The translations under genes and the position numbers were made by a program. The notes below the pieces were generated by a model. It was not told the origin of the DNA. It saw only the letters and a list, made by a program, of their open reading frames with translations, and did not search any database. From assembly GCA_963971425.1 (NCBI GenBank), contig OZ020525.1, forward strand, positions 3,703,560-3,767,559: a DNA stretch of 64,000 nt, given 5' to 3'. The DNA is from Bryoerythrophyllum caledonicum. Lineage: Eukaryota; Streptophyta; Bryopsida; Pottiales; Pottiaceae. This document shows positions 12,015-24,945 of this stretch, in pieces; positions within the stretch are counted from its first letter, which is position 1; every line of letters starts with the position of its first letter.

Positions 12015-15000
12015 CCCTCCTGCCATGTACTAGGCCACCAAACTACAGTTCCTGGGAAGCAGGCTCAGCCAAAGGATATCGAACTAAAAGGTGACATCAA
12101 TCAAAAGAGGCACTTGTAGTTGGAAATCGAACCCACTGCTGAATGTGAACCAAGGTGAGCAATAATGTCAGATTTGGTGATAGAATAGTAGTCGGTTGCT
12201 ACTCATTTTGATAAACGTACTTTACTATTCAGCTCAAAGAGCGATACGACATCATTGTCTCGGAATACTCTTGATCTTATCAGCCCAAGACATCCATTAT
12301 GATTTTCTACCTTCAACTAACATGCTGCAATGGTTCGATGTTGTGGACAGGTCGCTTAAAACCCGCAGCAGCAGAGGATCGCTACCACTATCGAATGGAT
12401 AATAGTCGCCGTACCCCATTCCATTAGATAACGTAGAACTTAACACCTTGACATCTTTGTCGGTTTTATTAAAAACAAGGCATTCAGGTCTTGGTCGACT
12501 AAGCTAGTATGAAAAACCTGTCACAAATGGTGTAGGGACAAGTCACAAGCCTTCGTTTGCTACCTAGTGCCAATGTAGGTTTGATTTTGGAATTCTTCTA
12601 ATGAAATGTAATTGCTTACTTCAATAGCAATATGAGAATCCTAAAAAATTAGAGTTCTGGCCCATGGTTTGGCCAATAGAAGTATATCTTTCATTTCTAC
12701 ATACATGTCACGGGTATCTCAAATCAGACAAATATACTTTTTTTGAGAGTTTCAGGAGGTAAAATACTTCAAATTTTTTTGGAAGACATTCATACCATAA
12801 TGTGCTCCTACATTATAATTGAAAATTCTAGATCCAAAATTTAATTTGGCTTTTATCGGTAAAAAATAAACTCTTTTTTCAAGTAGCCTAAATAAGAAAT
12901 TGATGTTGATTTTTTCTCCAAATTCTTATCCAACCTTTATTAGTATACAAAAATCTATCTTGGTACATAATTTTTTTTCAAAAAAACTTTTTTCTTCCAT
13001 CATTTTCTTCAAAACCTAGTTTTTGGTGCCTTGATTCAACATATATACTGCGTGGTATATTTGGTATATTTTCAGTCTCTGTAGTATGCAATATACTCAT
13101 CTCGGGAAAGGGTTGGGCCACCTACAAAACGACATGTGTTATGACAACACAAAGTCCAAAAAATCAGCACTTTCTTCAAGATATTTTCTGTTCACCTAAC
13201 ATTTTATTGGCCATGATTTCTTCACACCTAATCAATGGACGGTTGGCATTCAACAACAATTTAACAAAGGGCTCTAAAACAAATATACTCTGTAGTATAT
13301 TTTTTTTGCCCAAAAGTGAGTAACCTTAGTGGACTTCTACCCATTCGCAACTTTGTAAAGAAAACTCGATTTGATTTAGTTGGTCACTCGTCTCATTAAT
13401 TGTTTTGATTTAGCTGGTCACTAGTCTCATTAATTGTTTGGCACTCCGGAACTTGCAAATCCAGAAAGACTGACTCCCAAACAACAAAAGCCTGCAACCA
13501 GCCTTATAACAAACAGAAGCAGACGGCGCTCAGATCGGCAAGAGCGCGCTGGCTCCCGGCGAGGACTGTAGCGTCGTGCAAATGTGGCGATCATTACAGA
13601 TCTAAGTACGGCGACGAGGTGACTTGCTAATTTCCATAAAGCAAGTGTACGGGATGTAAACATAAAGCAAATGTCAAAATCCCACACTCCCCGCCAGATT
13701 TTACTTGTGCCTGGATGTTACTGATTCGAATCCTTTGAGTAAGTACAGTTTGTCTCCCTTTTAGAATTCAGTTTTAGCATTGCATTCTGTTGGCTAGGGT
13801 TTATCTAGATTTTTAAGCATGAAATGTACACATACCGTAGACTAGGCAGTTTCTTCGGTACAATGAAAGGCATGTTTTGCTTGTCAAGGAGTTGTCTCCG
13901 CAGAGTAGTGCAGGTTTTTGTCTGAATTCCAAGCTTGGAACCGCCATAGCCAGGCCATGACCTCGGACCGTGATCTCCATTTTTACGAAGCAGCCAGGGT
14001 GCGATGAAGCGGAGCGGATCGAACAATCTGCAGCTGCACGATAAGCATCGCGGTCCTTTGTTTCAGCACTTCGGTGACCTCTTGGATCGTCCGGCTTGGA
14101 TTTTGTTACTGTTATCGCACTAGCGTTATTCCTTTTTTGAAAATCCATGTCGATGTTTCTGGCAAGAATTTGTTTGTTCATTGCTGCGATTGAGAACATC
14201 AAGTGTCGTTTCTATGTTGACGGTGGCTCTGTGAGGTAGCTCGTAGCGATTTCTGGTTCTTTTCAAGTGCGAAGTGTAGAGGAGTGTACACTTAGCTTTC
14301 TTGTATACGTCTTTTGAAATGCAACGATTCTTTTCGTGGAGCGGTCGTGCGAGTGCGTCGGATGGAAGTGATCGTGCGATGTGGTTTTTGCTGCGGTTGT
14401 TGTGATCACATTTGGACTGATCGCATTGTTTTCTTGGAAGCTTGTGTTGATGTACACTGCGAGAATTTGTTCGGCCGCGAATAACAACATGAAGTGCTGG
14501 CTATTGTGGTGACTTGTTGCTCTTTGCTGAACTTCATCGTGGATTGTTTGTTTGTGATTTGTACGGCGATTGAAGTGATAGCAGTGGAAAGGTCTTTGTT
14601 CCGCTTTCTTGCATTGTCGTTCGCGTTTTTCCGGCAGTGACTTCTTGCTGCATTAAGCGAGTGCGCGGCCTCGATCGACGGTAGTTTCTTTTAGCGCCTG
14701 CCAGGTCGTTCCGAAGTCGTAAGCCAGAGGTTCTTCCGACACATAGCTTCTTTAGTTTTTCAATTTTGGACCTATTTTCAATTCCAAACCTAGCCGCAAT
14801 TTCTCACAGATTAGAATAGTCGGGCGCCAGAGTCCCGCCCTGGGAACTCTAACAAGTATGGATGGGTTAAAGACCGCTTCCTGTATTGATTAATGCCTGA
14901 TTTCATGCATCAGTGCGGAATGGTGGAAGCACGTTAGTCAATGACGTGGTTCGCAAGGAGTAGCTGCGTTGCAAGAGAAGGCCTAAAATATCTCGCAACG

Positions 15001-15363
15001 TTGAGTACCTGAACTACGTAAACACCTAATCTTCTGCAATGTTGCAAAGGTCGGGAGGTGAGCGGCGTAAAATGAATTCAGTGAGAGCCTCAAAAATTTG
15101 TTGAGCTGCACGTTCTTCTGATTTGGACGAATGCGAGATCTACTTTGGATCTTTGATTCGCTTGCACTAATGTGTAAATTTAAGGTTTTATATTTAAACT
15201 AACCGGGAACCTCTGTTTGACGTTGAGCCTGCTCGAAATCTTCACCGAAGACCAAAGGTTCAAAACTAAAGAGGTGAACATTTTGTCTATCTCGTTCTTT
15301 CACCTTCCATTATTTTCAGTCAGCAAATTATATTGATATTCGACGATGACCTGGTATACTGTA
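12015..15363. other. Interior spacer of the block, no convincing gene
   Basis: AT-rich to 13.4 kb, then moderate GC. A 35-bp tandem duplication (GGTCACT-GTCTCATTAATTG) lies at about 13,370-13,440. Short ORFs on the minus strand at 13.4-14.5 kb lack recognisable motifs and could be leader exons or nothing. I see no RNA gene. Confidence 0.4.
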
Positions 15364-17387
15364 CAGGCAGCGTGAGTTTTCCGATCATCGCAAAGAGAAA
15401 AGAAGAAACAAGCATGGAGCAGAACCTGGAAAGTTACTAACGCTTGCTAATTGCATTGGTCAGAATCTGCACGGGGGCGAATCACTTGACATTCTTGGCC
15501 TACGGAGTTTAAATCCAACTCCGGCCAATGTCATCTCCCAACAAACTCTGATGCCAACCTACCAAATCCTGCCACTGGTATACTTTCTACGCTCTATGTA
15601 TCAAGATTTTCTTGCCACTAGTTTTTTAGAATGTGCTCACCCCACACGGTCCTTTATTGCTACTTATTATACTAATCAGTGACATCTGGTCGGAGGTCAA
15701 GGTTGAACTCACGCAATATGTTGGCAATGATACTCGGAAGTTTTGCGCCACTTGGCACCATTCTTGAGTGCTTTAGAAGGCCTGTTCGATGATTCTCAAC
15801 AGATGTCTCCTCCGTTCGACGAATAATTGACGAAAAATTAATCGAGGTTTTAATGTTTAGTCTATCAATCCGTATATTTTATCTACAGTATCTAGATAGG
15901 CTGGTGGTCAATATTACAAACATTTAACTACAGTAGTTGCATAGTAATCTCACTTTGCAGTTTCAATTGCCATCTCGTATTTGTCAAAATAATAAGCAAG
16001 CTTTTGGATGCTTTTTGCTCGTAGCTTCTTCGAAGCCAAAATCGGGAAGTGCTGGAGGTGCGAATGCTGCATCTTCAAATGTAAGCGCATCTTTAGTTGG
16101 TGCCCTAGCGGGTGATGACCAAGACACCTCGTCTCTTCAGCGCGGTACATTTATCCTGTCCTTTCCCGAGTCTCGACGTCTACTGAATGTTGGGAAATGA
16201 TAAAATAAAATGCATCTTGGCTCATCTTAGATCTGTAAATTGGAACATATCACGTTTTACCGATCATTCATTCTACATTTGATGGTGCAATTCTCAAGCT
16301 ATATCCAGATTATGAGGATGAGAAAGTGTCGCACCTGTATTTAAACAGAGTTTTAACACTGAAATTCTTTTTGTATATGTGTGGATATAGACTGTATGAT
16401 TAATAGTCGCAAAATCATCGAAGAGCAAAAGCAAGAGATAGAGTGAGTAGTTTTTCAACTTCCATCTACCCAAACGTGCAGGTTGAGATATCACTGAAAG
16501 TTTGAATCTCTTCCATGGTATTTACTTTCGTGATGAGACTATACTTTACATTTACTTTGATCACGATCGATAATATTTACTTGAGTCCTGCACTGTACAC
16601 ACCCAACGCGTACCAGAAGCTTCTCATGTAGCTAAGCAAGAAAAAAAGAAATGTGCAGAGCTTCCTTTGCTTGGAAAGGGAAGAAATCCTGTTCATGTTA
16701 GAAACTTGCAGACGAAGAAAGTAGCACCAGCCCCTCGTAAGATTCCAAAATCTAGTTCCTTCGCATTGCTAAATTTAGATGTTTTCTAATTTCTTCTTCA
16801 GAACATTGATCGTTAGTGCAAATCAAGGACTAATTCGTAAGGTTGTGAAACTTGTTCACCGAGAAACTCCGTGATGCAGTGCTAGAAGATTTAAATGATT
16901 GTGAAACGCGATTATTTATTTACTTCCAGTTGACGTTCTGGCAGAATTGAATCTTATGGACGCGATCACGAGTGAAGTTAAAGGTGATATCCGTGGTATA
17001 AAGAGATCTCCTTCGGAAGTCTATGCCGTCGCTTTTTAATCTCCATATTGGGCTTTCAAGGTCGGTTTTGGGTCACAGCTGGTGGGCGTCGCTGTGGTAA
17101 GGTTGGGTTGGGTTCGGTCGAGGATGGATGTGGTTGGGTTGAGTGCATCGTTGACGTCAATGGAAGAGGCCCAGAATATAGTCGCGTCCCTCTCAAGTGT
17201 GTTGAAGAATGTTGAAGATGAGAGTTCGGTCAAATTGAAGAATATTACAGAACAACATTGCATTGAGCTGAAGCGCGTTCAAGATGAATGTGAACGTGCG
17301 GTGAGGAATATTGAAGAGATGTGTGAAGATAGGGTCAAGGTTGTTCAGGACAAGCGACACTTTCTCATCCTCATAATCTGGATACAG
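15364..17387 (+). repeat. Repeat copy B with extra coiled-coil exon
   Basis: Same orientation as copy A and nearly identical to it up to 17,030. It then continues into a segment absent from copy A that encodes a coiled-coil-like stretch (about 17,150-17,345: SMEEAQNIVASLSSVL, then KLKNITEQHCIELKRV). It ends with a reversed piece of an earlier exon (ATCCAGATTATGAGGATGAG in inverse orientation). B and copy E (20,164-22,158) form an inner inverted repeat of about 2 kb. Its left edge is exactly the TA where Tc1 sits in copies A and E, but no Tc1 is present here. Confidence 0.8.
17130..17345 (+). pseudogene. Coiled-coil exon fragment
   Basis: Open stretch encoding a heptad-rich segment with SSVLKNVEDESSVKLKNI and ERAVRNIEEMCEDRVKVV. 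The same exon is present inverted at 18,419-18,536 (cut by the gap), 19,563-19,760 and 20,206-20,405, always next to pieces of the unrecognised gene. Family unknown. It is likely one exon of that gene or of a second duplicated gene; the function cannot be read. Confidence 0.5.
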
Positions 17388-18359
17388 CTCCAACACTTTC
17401 TCATCCTCATAAACTGGATATACCTCGAGAATTGCACCATCAAATGTAGAATGAATGATAGGTAAAACGTGATATGTTCCAATTTATAGATCTAAGATGA
17501 GCCAAGATGCATTATATTTTATCATTTCCTAACATTCAGTAGATGTCGAGACTCGGGCAGAGACAGGATAAATGTACTGCGCTGAAGAGACGAGGTGTCT
17601 TGGTCATCACCCGCTGGGGCACTCACTGAAGATGCGCTCACATTTGAAGATGCAGCATTCGCACCTCCAACACTTTCCGATTTTGGCTTCGAAGAAGCTA
17701 CGAGCAAAAAGCATCCAAAAGCTTGCTTAGTATTTTGACAGATACGAGATGGCAATTGAAAGTGCGAAGTGAGATTACTATGCAATTACCGTAGTTAAAT
17801 GTTTGTAATATTGACCACCAGCCTGTCTAGATACTGTAGATAAAATATACGGATTGATAGACTAAACATTAAAACCTCGATTAATTTTTCGTCAATTATT
17901 CGTCGAACGGAGGAGACATCTGTTGGGAATCATCGAACAGGCCTTCTAAAGCACTCAAGAATGGTGCCAAGTGGCGCAAAACTTCCGAGTGTCATTGCCA
18001 ACATATTGCGTAAGTTCAATCTTAACCTCCGACGAGATGTCACTGATTAGTATAATAAGTAGCAATAAAGGACCGTGTGGGGTGAGCACATTCTAAAAAA
18101 CTAGTGACAAGAAAATCTTGATACATAGAGCGTAGAAAGTACCAGTGGCAGGATTTGGTAGGTTGGCGTCAGAGTTTGTTAGGGAGATGACATTGGCCGG
18201 AGTTGGATTTAAACTCCGTAGGCCAAGAATGTCAAGTGATTCGCCCCCGTGCAGATTCTGACGAATGCTTTTAGCAAGCGTTAGTAACTTTCCAGATTCT
18301 GCTCCATGCTTGTTTCTTCTTTTCTCTTTGCGATGATTGGGAAACTCACGCTGCCTGTA

Positions 18360-18417
18360 CAATAAGGTGACATTCAAATTGGCCATTTAGTAGTTCTGGA
18401 GATAGTGTCCTACACTG
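18360..18417. repeat. 58-bp solo Tc1 TIR remnant (first tandem unit)
   Basis: Begins CAATAAGGTGACATTC after a TA and stops at CCTACACTG, where the coiled-coil exon sequence takes over. It is a terminal fragment of the same Tc1 element, left by internal deletion or rearrangement. Confidence 0.85.
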
Positions 18418-18536
18418 AACAACCTTGACCCTATCTTCACACATCTCGTCAATATTCCTCACCGCACGTTCACATTCATCTTGAACGCGCTTCAACTCAA
18501 TGCAATGTTGTTCTGTAATATTCTTCAATTTGACCG

Positions 18537-18736
18537 NNNNNNNNNNNNNNNNNNNNNNNNNNNNNNNNNNNNNNNNNNNNNNNNNNNNNNNNNNNNNNNN
18601 NNNNNNNNNNNNNNNNNNNNNNNNNNNNNNNNNNNNNNNNNNNNNNNNNNNNNNNNNNNNNNNNNNNNNNNNNNNNNNNNNNNNNNNNNNNNNNNNNNNN
18701 NNNNNNNNNNNNNNNNNNNNNNNNNNNNNNNNNNNN
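18537..18736. other. Assembly gap (200 N)
   Basis: Exactly 200 N, a placeholder size. The true length is unknown; it falls inside a tandem repeat. Confidence 1.
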
Positions 18737-19504
18737 GAGGTGTCTTGGTCATCACCCGCTGGGGCACTCACTGAAGATGCGCTCACATTTGAAGATGCAG
18801 CATTCGCACCTCCAACACTTTCCGATTTTGGCTTCGAAGAAGCTACGAGCAAAAAGCATCCAAAAGCTTGCTTAGTATTTTGACAGATACGAGATGGCAA
18901 TTGAAAGTGCGAAGTGAGATTACTATGCAATTACCGTAGTTAAATGTTTGTAATATTGACCACCAGCCTGTCTAGATACTGTAGATAAAATATACGGATT
19001 GATAGACTAAACATTAAAACCTCGATTAATTTTTCGTCAATTATTCGTCGAACGGAGGAGACATCTGTTGGGAATCATCGAACAGGCCTTCTAAAGCACT
19101 CAAGAATGGTGCCAAGTGGCGCAAAACTTCCGAGTGTCATTGCCAACATATTGCGTAAGTTCAATCTTAACCTCCGACGAGATGTCACTGATTAGTATAA
19201 TAAGTAGCAATAAAGGACCGTGTGGGGTGAGCACATTCTAAAAAACTAGTGACAAGAAAATCTTGATACATAGAGCGTAGAAAGTACCAGTGGCAGGATT
19301 TGGTAGGTTGGCGTCAGAGTTTGTTAGGGAGATGACATTGGCCGGAGTTGGATTTAAACTCCGTAGGCCAAGAATGTCAAGTGATTCGCCCCCGTGCAGA
19401 TTCTGACGAATGCTTTTAGCAAGCGTTAGTAACTTTCCAGATTCTGCTCCATGCTTGTTTCTTCTTTTCTCTTTGCGATGATTGGGAAACTCACGCTGCC
19501 TGTA

Positions 19505-19562
19505 CAATAAGGTGACATTCAAATTGGCCATTTAGTAGTTCTGGAGATAGTGTCCTACACTG
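19505..19562. repeat. 58-bp solo Tc1 TIR remnant (second tandem unit)
   Basis: Identical to the remnant at 18,360-18,417, offset by 1,145 bp. Confidence 0.85.
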
Positions 19563-20163
19563 AACAACCTTGACCCTATCTTCACACATCTCGTCAATAT
19601 TCCTCACCGCACGTTCACATTCATCTTGAACGCGCTTCAACTCAATGCAATGTTGTTCTGTAATATTCTTCAATTTGACCGAACTCTCATCTTCAACATT
19701 CTTCAACACACTTGAGAGGGACGCGACTATATTCTGGGCCTCTTCCATTGACGTCCACGATGCACTCAACCCAACCTTACCACAGCAACGCCCACCAGCT
19801 GTGACCCAAACCGACCTTGAAAGCCCAATATGGAGATTAAAAAGCGACGGCATAGACTTCCGAAGGAGATCTCTTTATACCACGGATATCACCTTTACTT
19901 CACTCGTGATCGCGTCCATAAGATTCAAATCTGCCAGAACGTCAACTGGAAGTAAATAAATAATCGCGTTTCACAATCATTTAAATCTTCTAGCACTGCA
20001 TCACGGAGTTTCTCGGTGAACAAGTTTCACAACCTTACGAAGTAGTCCTTGATTTGCACTAACGATCAATGTTCTGAAGAAGAAAATAGGAAACATCTAA
20101 ATTTAGCAATGCGAAGGAACTAGATTTTGGAATCTTACGAAGGGCTGGAGCTACTTTCTTCGC

Positions 20164-22158
20164 AGCTATATCCAGATTATGAGGATGAGAAAGTGTCGCT
20201 TGTCCTGAACAACCTTGACCCTATCTTCACACATCTCTTCAATATTCCTCACCGCACGTTCACATTCATCTTGAACGCGCTTCAGCTCAATGCAATGTTG
20301 TTCTGTAATATTCTTCAATTTGACCGAACTCTCATCTTCAACATTCTTCAACACACTTGAGAGGGACGCGACTATATTCTGGGCCTCTTCCATTGACGTC
20401 AACGATGCACTCAACCCAACCTTACCACAGCGACGCCCACCAGCTGTGACCCAAAACCGACCTTGAAAGCCCAATAATGGAGATTAAAAGCGATGGCATA
20501 GACTTCCGAAGGAGATCTCTTTATACCACGGATATCACCTTTAACTTCACTCGTGATCGCGTCCATAAGATTCAATTCTGCCAGAACGTCAACTGGAAGT
20601 AAATAAATAATCGCGTTTCACAATCATTTAAATCTTCTAGCACTGCATCACGGAGTTTCTCGGTGAACAAGTTTCACAACCTTACGAATTAGTCCTTGAT
20701 TTGCACTAACGATCAATGTTCTGAAGAAGAAATTAGAAAACATCTAAATTTAGCAATGCGAAGGAACTAGATTTTGGAATCTTACGAGGGGCTGGTGCTA
20801 CTTTCTTCGTCTGCAAGTTTCTAACATGAACAGGATTTCTTCCCTTTCCAAGCAAAGGAAGCTCTGCACATTTCTTTTTTTCTTGCTTAGCTACATGAGA
20901 AGCTTCTGGTACGCGTTGGGTGTGTACAGTGCAGGACTCAAGTAAATATTATCGATCGTGATCAAAGTAAATGTAAAGTATAGTCTCATCACGAAAGTAA
21001 ATACCATGGAAGAGATTCAAACTTTCAGTGATATCTCAACCTGCACGTTTGGGTAGATGGAAGTTGAAAAACTACTCACTCTATCTCTTGCTTTTGCTCT
21101 TCGATGATTTTGCGACTATTAATCATACAGTCTATATCCACACATATACAAAAAGAATTTCAGTGTTAAAACTCTGTTTAAATACAGGTGCGACACTTTC
21201 TCATCCTCATAATCTGGATATAGCTTGAGAATTGCACCATCAAATGTAGAATGAATGATCGGTAAAACGTGATATGTTCCAATTTACAGATCTAAGATGA
21301 GCCAAGATGCATTTTATTTTATCATTTCCCAACATTCAGTAGACGTCGAGACTCGGGAAAGGACAGGATAAATGTACCGCGCTGAAGAGACGAGGTGTCT
21401 TGGTCATCACCCGCTAGGGCACCAACTAAAGATGCGCTTACATTTGAAGATGCAGCATTCGCACCTCCAGCACTTCCCGATTTTGGCTTCGAAGAAGCTA
21501 CGAGCAAAAAGCATCCAAAAGCTTGCTTATTATTTTGACAAATACGAGATGGCAATTGAAACTGCAAAGTGAGATTACTATGCAACTACTGTAGTTAAAT
21601 GTTTGTAATATTGACCACCAGCCTATCTAGATACTGTAGATAAAATATACGGATTGATAGACTAAACATTAAAACCTCGATTAATTTTTCGTCAATTATT
21701 CGTCGAACGGAGGAGACATCTGTTGGGAATCATCGAACAGGCCTTCTAAAGCACTCAAGAATGGTGCCAAGTGGCGCAAAACTTCCGAGTGTCATTGCCA
21801 ACATATTGCGTGAGTTCAACCTTAACCTCCGACCAGATGTCACTGATTAGTATAATAAGTAGCAATAAAGGACCGTGTGGGGTGAGCACATTCTAAAAAA
21901 CTAGTGGCAAGAAAATCTTGATACATAGAGCGTAGAAAGTATACCAGTGGCAGGATTTGGTAGGTTGGCGTCAGAGTTTGTTGGGAGATGACATTGGCCG
22001 GAGTTGGATTTAAACTCCGTAGGCCAAGAATGTCAAGTGATTCGCCCCCGTGCAGATTCTGACCAATGCAATTAGCAAGCGTTAGTAACTTTCCAGGTTC
22101 TGCTCCATGCTTGTTTCTTCTTTTCTCTTTGCAATGATTGGAAAACTCACGCTGCCTG
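20164..22158 (-). repeat. Repeat copy E (inverted)
   Basis: Inverted relative to copies A and B. It ends at CTGCCTG directly before the TA of Tc1 copy 2. It carries the coiled-coil exon (20,206-20,405) like copy B and the 5' exon set like copy A. Confidence 0.85.
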
Positions 22159-22160
22159 TA

Positions 22161-24943
22161 CAATAAGGTGACATTCAAATTGGCCGTTTAGTAGTTCCGG
22201 GGATAGTGTCCTACACTGCTGCCAACTTTGACACCCTCCCCAAAGCTAAGAAATTGTTATTTTACCATGAAAATTTGGGGACAGCATCATCTTTATGTTG
22301 AAAACATGCATACCAAATTTCAAGTCCAGGAGACTCATACAAAAAAACTTATGCAAGATCTACCAACATGGCATAGCTGTGAGAAAAGTGTCACAGCTGC
22401 CAACTTTGACACCCTCCCAAGAATTGAGTAAATTTTTTTTGCCCATGAAATTTTTGGAGCAAAAACATTTTTATGTTGTTTGCATGTGTAAAAAATTTCA
22501 AATCCAAAAGACCCATGCAAAAAATAATATTCCAAATCTACCAACATGTGTAGTTTTGAGAAACAAAGGGGAAAACCATTTTACTACTTCCAACTTTGAC
22601 GCCCTCCTTAGGATTGAATTTTTGTTGATACATAGTGAAATTTTTGGCACAAGATCATCTCTACGCTGGTAACATGTCAGATAAATTTCAAAGCCAAAAG
22701 ATGGACACAAAAAAGTTATTCCATATCTACCAACGTGTATGTCCTCCATTAGCATCAATCACTGCTAGTAACCTAGAGGGCATAGAATGACATAGTTGAA
22801 GGAGCTTTGTACCATTGACTAACTTCCACTCTCTTTCAAGAACTACCTTCAACACATCTAAGCTTCTAGGGCATTGATTGCCATGTTGCACAACATCTTT
22901 TAACATCCTCCAAACGTTCTCGATTGGATTGAGATCGGGAGAGTTTGCAGGCCAGTTGAGCTTTTCGAGAAGGTGGCTTTGTCTCCATTCTTCACATATT
23001 TTGCTCCTATGGACAGATGCCCCATCTTCCATAAGCACTCCTTGTGGAATTTGACCCATGAAATGAACCAATTTGGCATCGTAAACCACTTCTATAAAAT
23101 CTTTAGCAGAACGTTGACCTTTAGGCATAAAGACAAGTTCTGACTTTTGTCCTCCGGCAAATGCGCCCCAAATCATTGAAGAAGTCCTTCCACTTTTAAA
23201 AGTAGGAGCTAGACAACTTGATGAATAACGCTCGTATGCACTTCTCCAAACATGAATTTGCCGAGAATTTTTTCCAATTTCAAAAGTAGATTCATCTGTC
23301 CAAACAACACGCTCCCACTCTTTTGCACTCCATCCATGGTACTTCTGAGCAAAAGCTAATTGTTGAGACATGTGACGAGGTGTCAAAAAAGGTTTTTTGA
23401 CTACAATTCGACTAAAAATGCCATTTTTATGTAAGACCCTTTGAATAGTACGTCTACACACTTGAGTAGGACATGCACAGGTAATCTCTGAAAGTGAAGA
23501 GCAACGATGAATTTTTGAGTAATGCACAATACTATGAACATCTCTATCACTAAGCTTTTTAGCGTGACTTCCACCGCAAGGTTTGCGCTTGTAGGTTCCA
23601 TCTTCTCTAAATGTTTTTACTAACCTTGTAACTGTTCTAATAGGAACTCCAATAGTAGCTGCAATTTGAACTCCTGTAAATCCTCCCTCACTCAAACCTA
23701 TGATGCGAGCACGAATTTCATCTGAAATTGCCATCATAAACTTACAGAGTGCGTGATGCTAGCTACAGCAGTAAAGTAGGGATTAGAGCAGAGCAAGGGG
23801 GAGAGAAGGGGGCCAAGGGGCTAGAGCAGAGCAAAGGGGGTTGCAGGATTGACACGTGACAATTGGCAGAGGAAGGAGAACAGGGCTGGAGCAAAGCAAG
23901 GGGGAGAGAAGGGAGCCAAGGCGCTGGAGCAGAGAGGAGAGAGAAGGGTCGCCAAAACACAAGCCCATATGCATACATGAAAAATCGTTTTGCTCTTAAT
24001 CACTCATCATGTATGCCCAATGTGAATCAACACTCATGCATCCCACAATACAACACTCTCTGTTTTGAGGATTGTCTCAACATTCAGTCTATCACAAATC
24101 ACACACACCATTCCCTTTACATAGTGTTCAATAGATATTTAGAAGAAAAAATTTGTCACATTGTGTCTAATGCACACTTTATGGCCAAGTGGATTCTTCT
24201 GCATGGAACACCTCTTCACTTCTTCATTTAGATGTTATTGATCTTTTTGAGAAGCATTTATGTTTGGTGGCTTACTCACATGATTGAGTTCAATGAAAAA
24301 GCATGAGGTGTCAAAGATATTTTGACATTTTCAATATGACCTTCAAATTGTTTATCATAGTTACACATGTTGATAGATATGGAATAACTTTTTTTATGTA
24401 TGTCTTTTGGCTTTGAAATTTATCCCACATGTTACCAGCGTAGAGATGATCTTGTGCCAAAAATTTCATTATGTATCAACAAAAACTCAATCCTAAGGAG
24501 GGCGTCAAAGTTGGAAGTAGTAAAATGGTTTTCCCCTTTGTTTCTCAAAACTACACATGTTGGTAGATTTGGAATATTATTTTTTGTATGGGTCTTTTGG
24601 ACTTGAAATTTTCCACACATGCAAACAACATAAAAATGTTTTTGCTCCAAAAATTTCATGGGCAAAAAAAATTTCCTCAATTCTTGGGAGGGTGTCAAAG
24701 TTGGCAGCTGTGACACTTTTCTCACAGCTATGCCATGTTGGTAGATCTTGCATAAGTTTTTTTGTATGAGTCTCCTGGACTTGAAATTTGGTATGCATGT
24801 TTTCAACATAAAGATGATGCTGTCCCCAAATTTTCATGGTAAAATAACAATTTCTTAGCTTTGGGGAGGGTGTCAAAGTTGGCAGCAGTGTAGGACACTA
24901 TCCCTGGAACTACTAAACGGCCAATTTGAATGTCACCCTATTG
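22161..24943 (-). mobile_element. Tc1-like transposon, copy 2
   Basis: 2,783 bp, the same length as copy 1, in inverted orientation, with TA at 22,159-22,160 and 24,944-24,945. It has the same long TIRs and internal boxes. Only scattered substitutions separate it from copy 1. Confidence 0.93.
22727..23737 (-). CDS. Tc1-like DD34E transposase, copy 2
   Basis: 336 aa, intact, with the same helix-turn-helix and catalytic residues D148, D238 and E273 as copy 1. It starts at ATG 23,737 in the same context as copy 1. Substitutions relative to copy 1 are few and outside the catalytic motifs, so both copies could be active or have been kept alike by gene conversion. Confidence 0.95.
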   Translation of the reverse strand: MMAISDEIRARIIGLSEGGFTGVQIAATIGVPIRTVTRLVKTFREDGTYKRKPCGGSHAKKLSDRDVHSIVHYSKIHRCSSLSEITCACPTQVCRRTIQRVLHKNGIFSRIVVKKPFLTPRHMSQQLAFAQKYHGWSAKEWERVVWTDESTFEIGKNSRQIHVWRSAYERYSSSCLAPTFKSGRTSSMIWGAFAGGQKSELVFMPKGQRSAKDFIEVVYDAKLVHFMGQIPQGVLMEDGASVHRSKICEEWRQSHLLEKLNWPANSPDLNPIENVWRMLKDVVQHGNQCPRSLDVLKVVLEREWKLVNGTKLLQLCHSMPSRLLAVIDANGGHTRW

Positions 24944-24945
24944 TA

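Larger units (their letters stand above)
17400..19860 (-). repeat. 1,145-bp tandem unit, two copies, first interrupted by gap
   Basis: The sequence from 17,592 repeats from 18,737 with an offset of 1,145 bp and, where both are readable, looks identical. Each unit contains the inverted 5' exons of the unrecognised gene, a 58-bp Tc1 TIR remnant and a coiled-coil exon. The identity and the adjacent gap leave open an assembly duplication. Confidence 0.75.
4697..24943. mobile_element. 20.2-kb palindromic block bounded by two inverted Tc1-like copies
   Basis: The two ends are the outer termini of two inverted Tc1-like elements, each flanked on the outside by TA (4695-4696 and 24944-24945). The inverted arms run 4697-9147 and 20494-24943 (about 4.45 kb each) and differ by few substitutions. 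Homology between the arms starts exactly at the outer TIR ends; flanking DNA is unrelated. The interior holds the unique part of an unrecognised gene, a third forward copy (15,364-17,387) and a tandem inverted unit. The structure could be a composite transposon that moved as one piece, or an inverted duplication that happens to end at the element. Confidence 0.7.

Noticed and set aside
13430..14490. Minus-strand ORFs at 13.4-14.5 kb
   Set aside because: Short, without motif, and without splice sites that join them in one frame.
14816..14860. Possible tRNA-like fold near TCGGGCGCCAGAGTCCCG
   Set aside because: No cloverleaf with T-arm and anticodon stem could be drawn around it.
18346..18930. 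Long ORFs running through N
   Set aside because: They are open only because N blocks translate as unknown residues; the same applies around 51,173-51,372.
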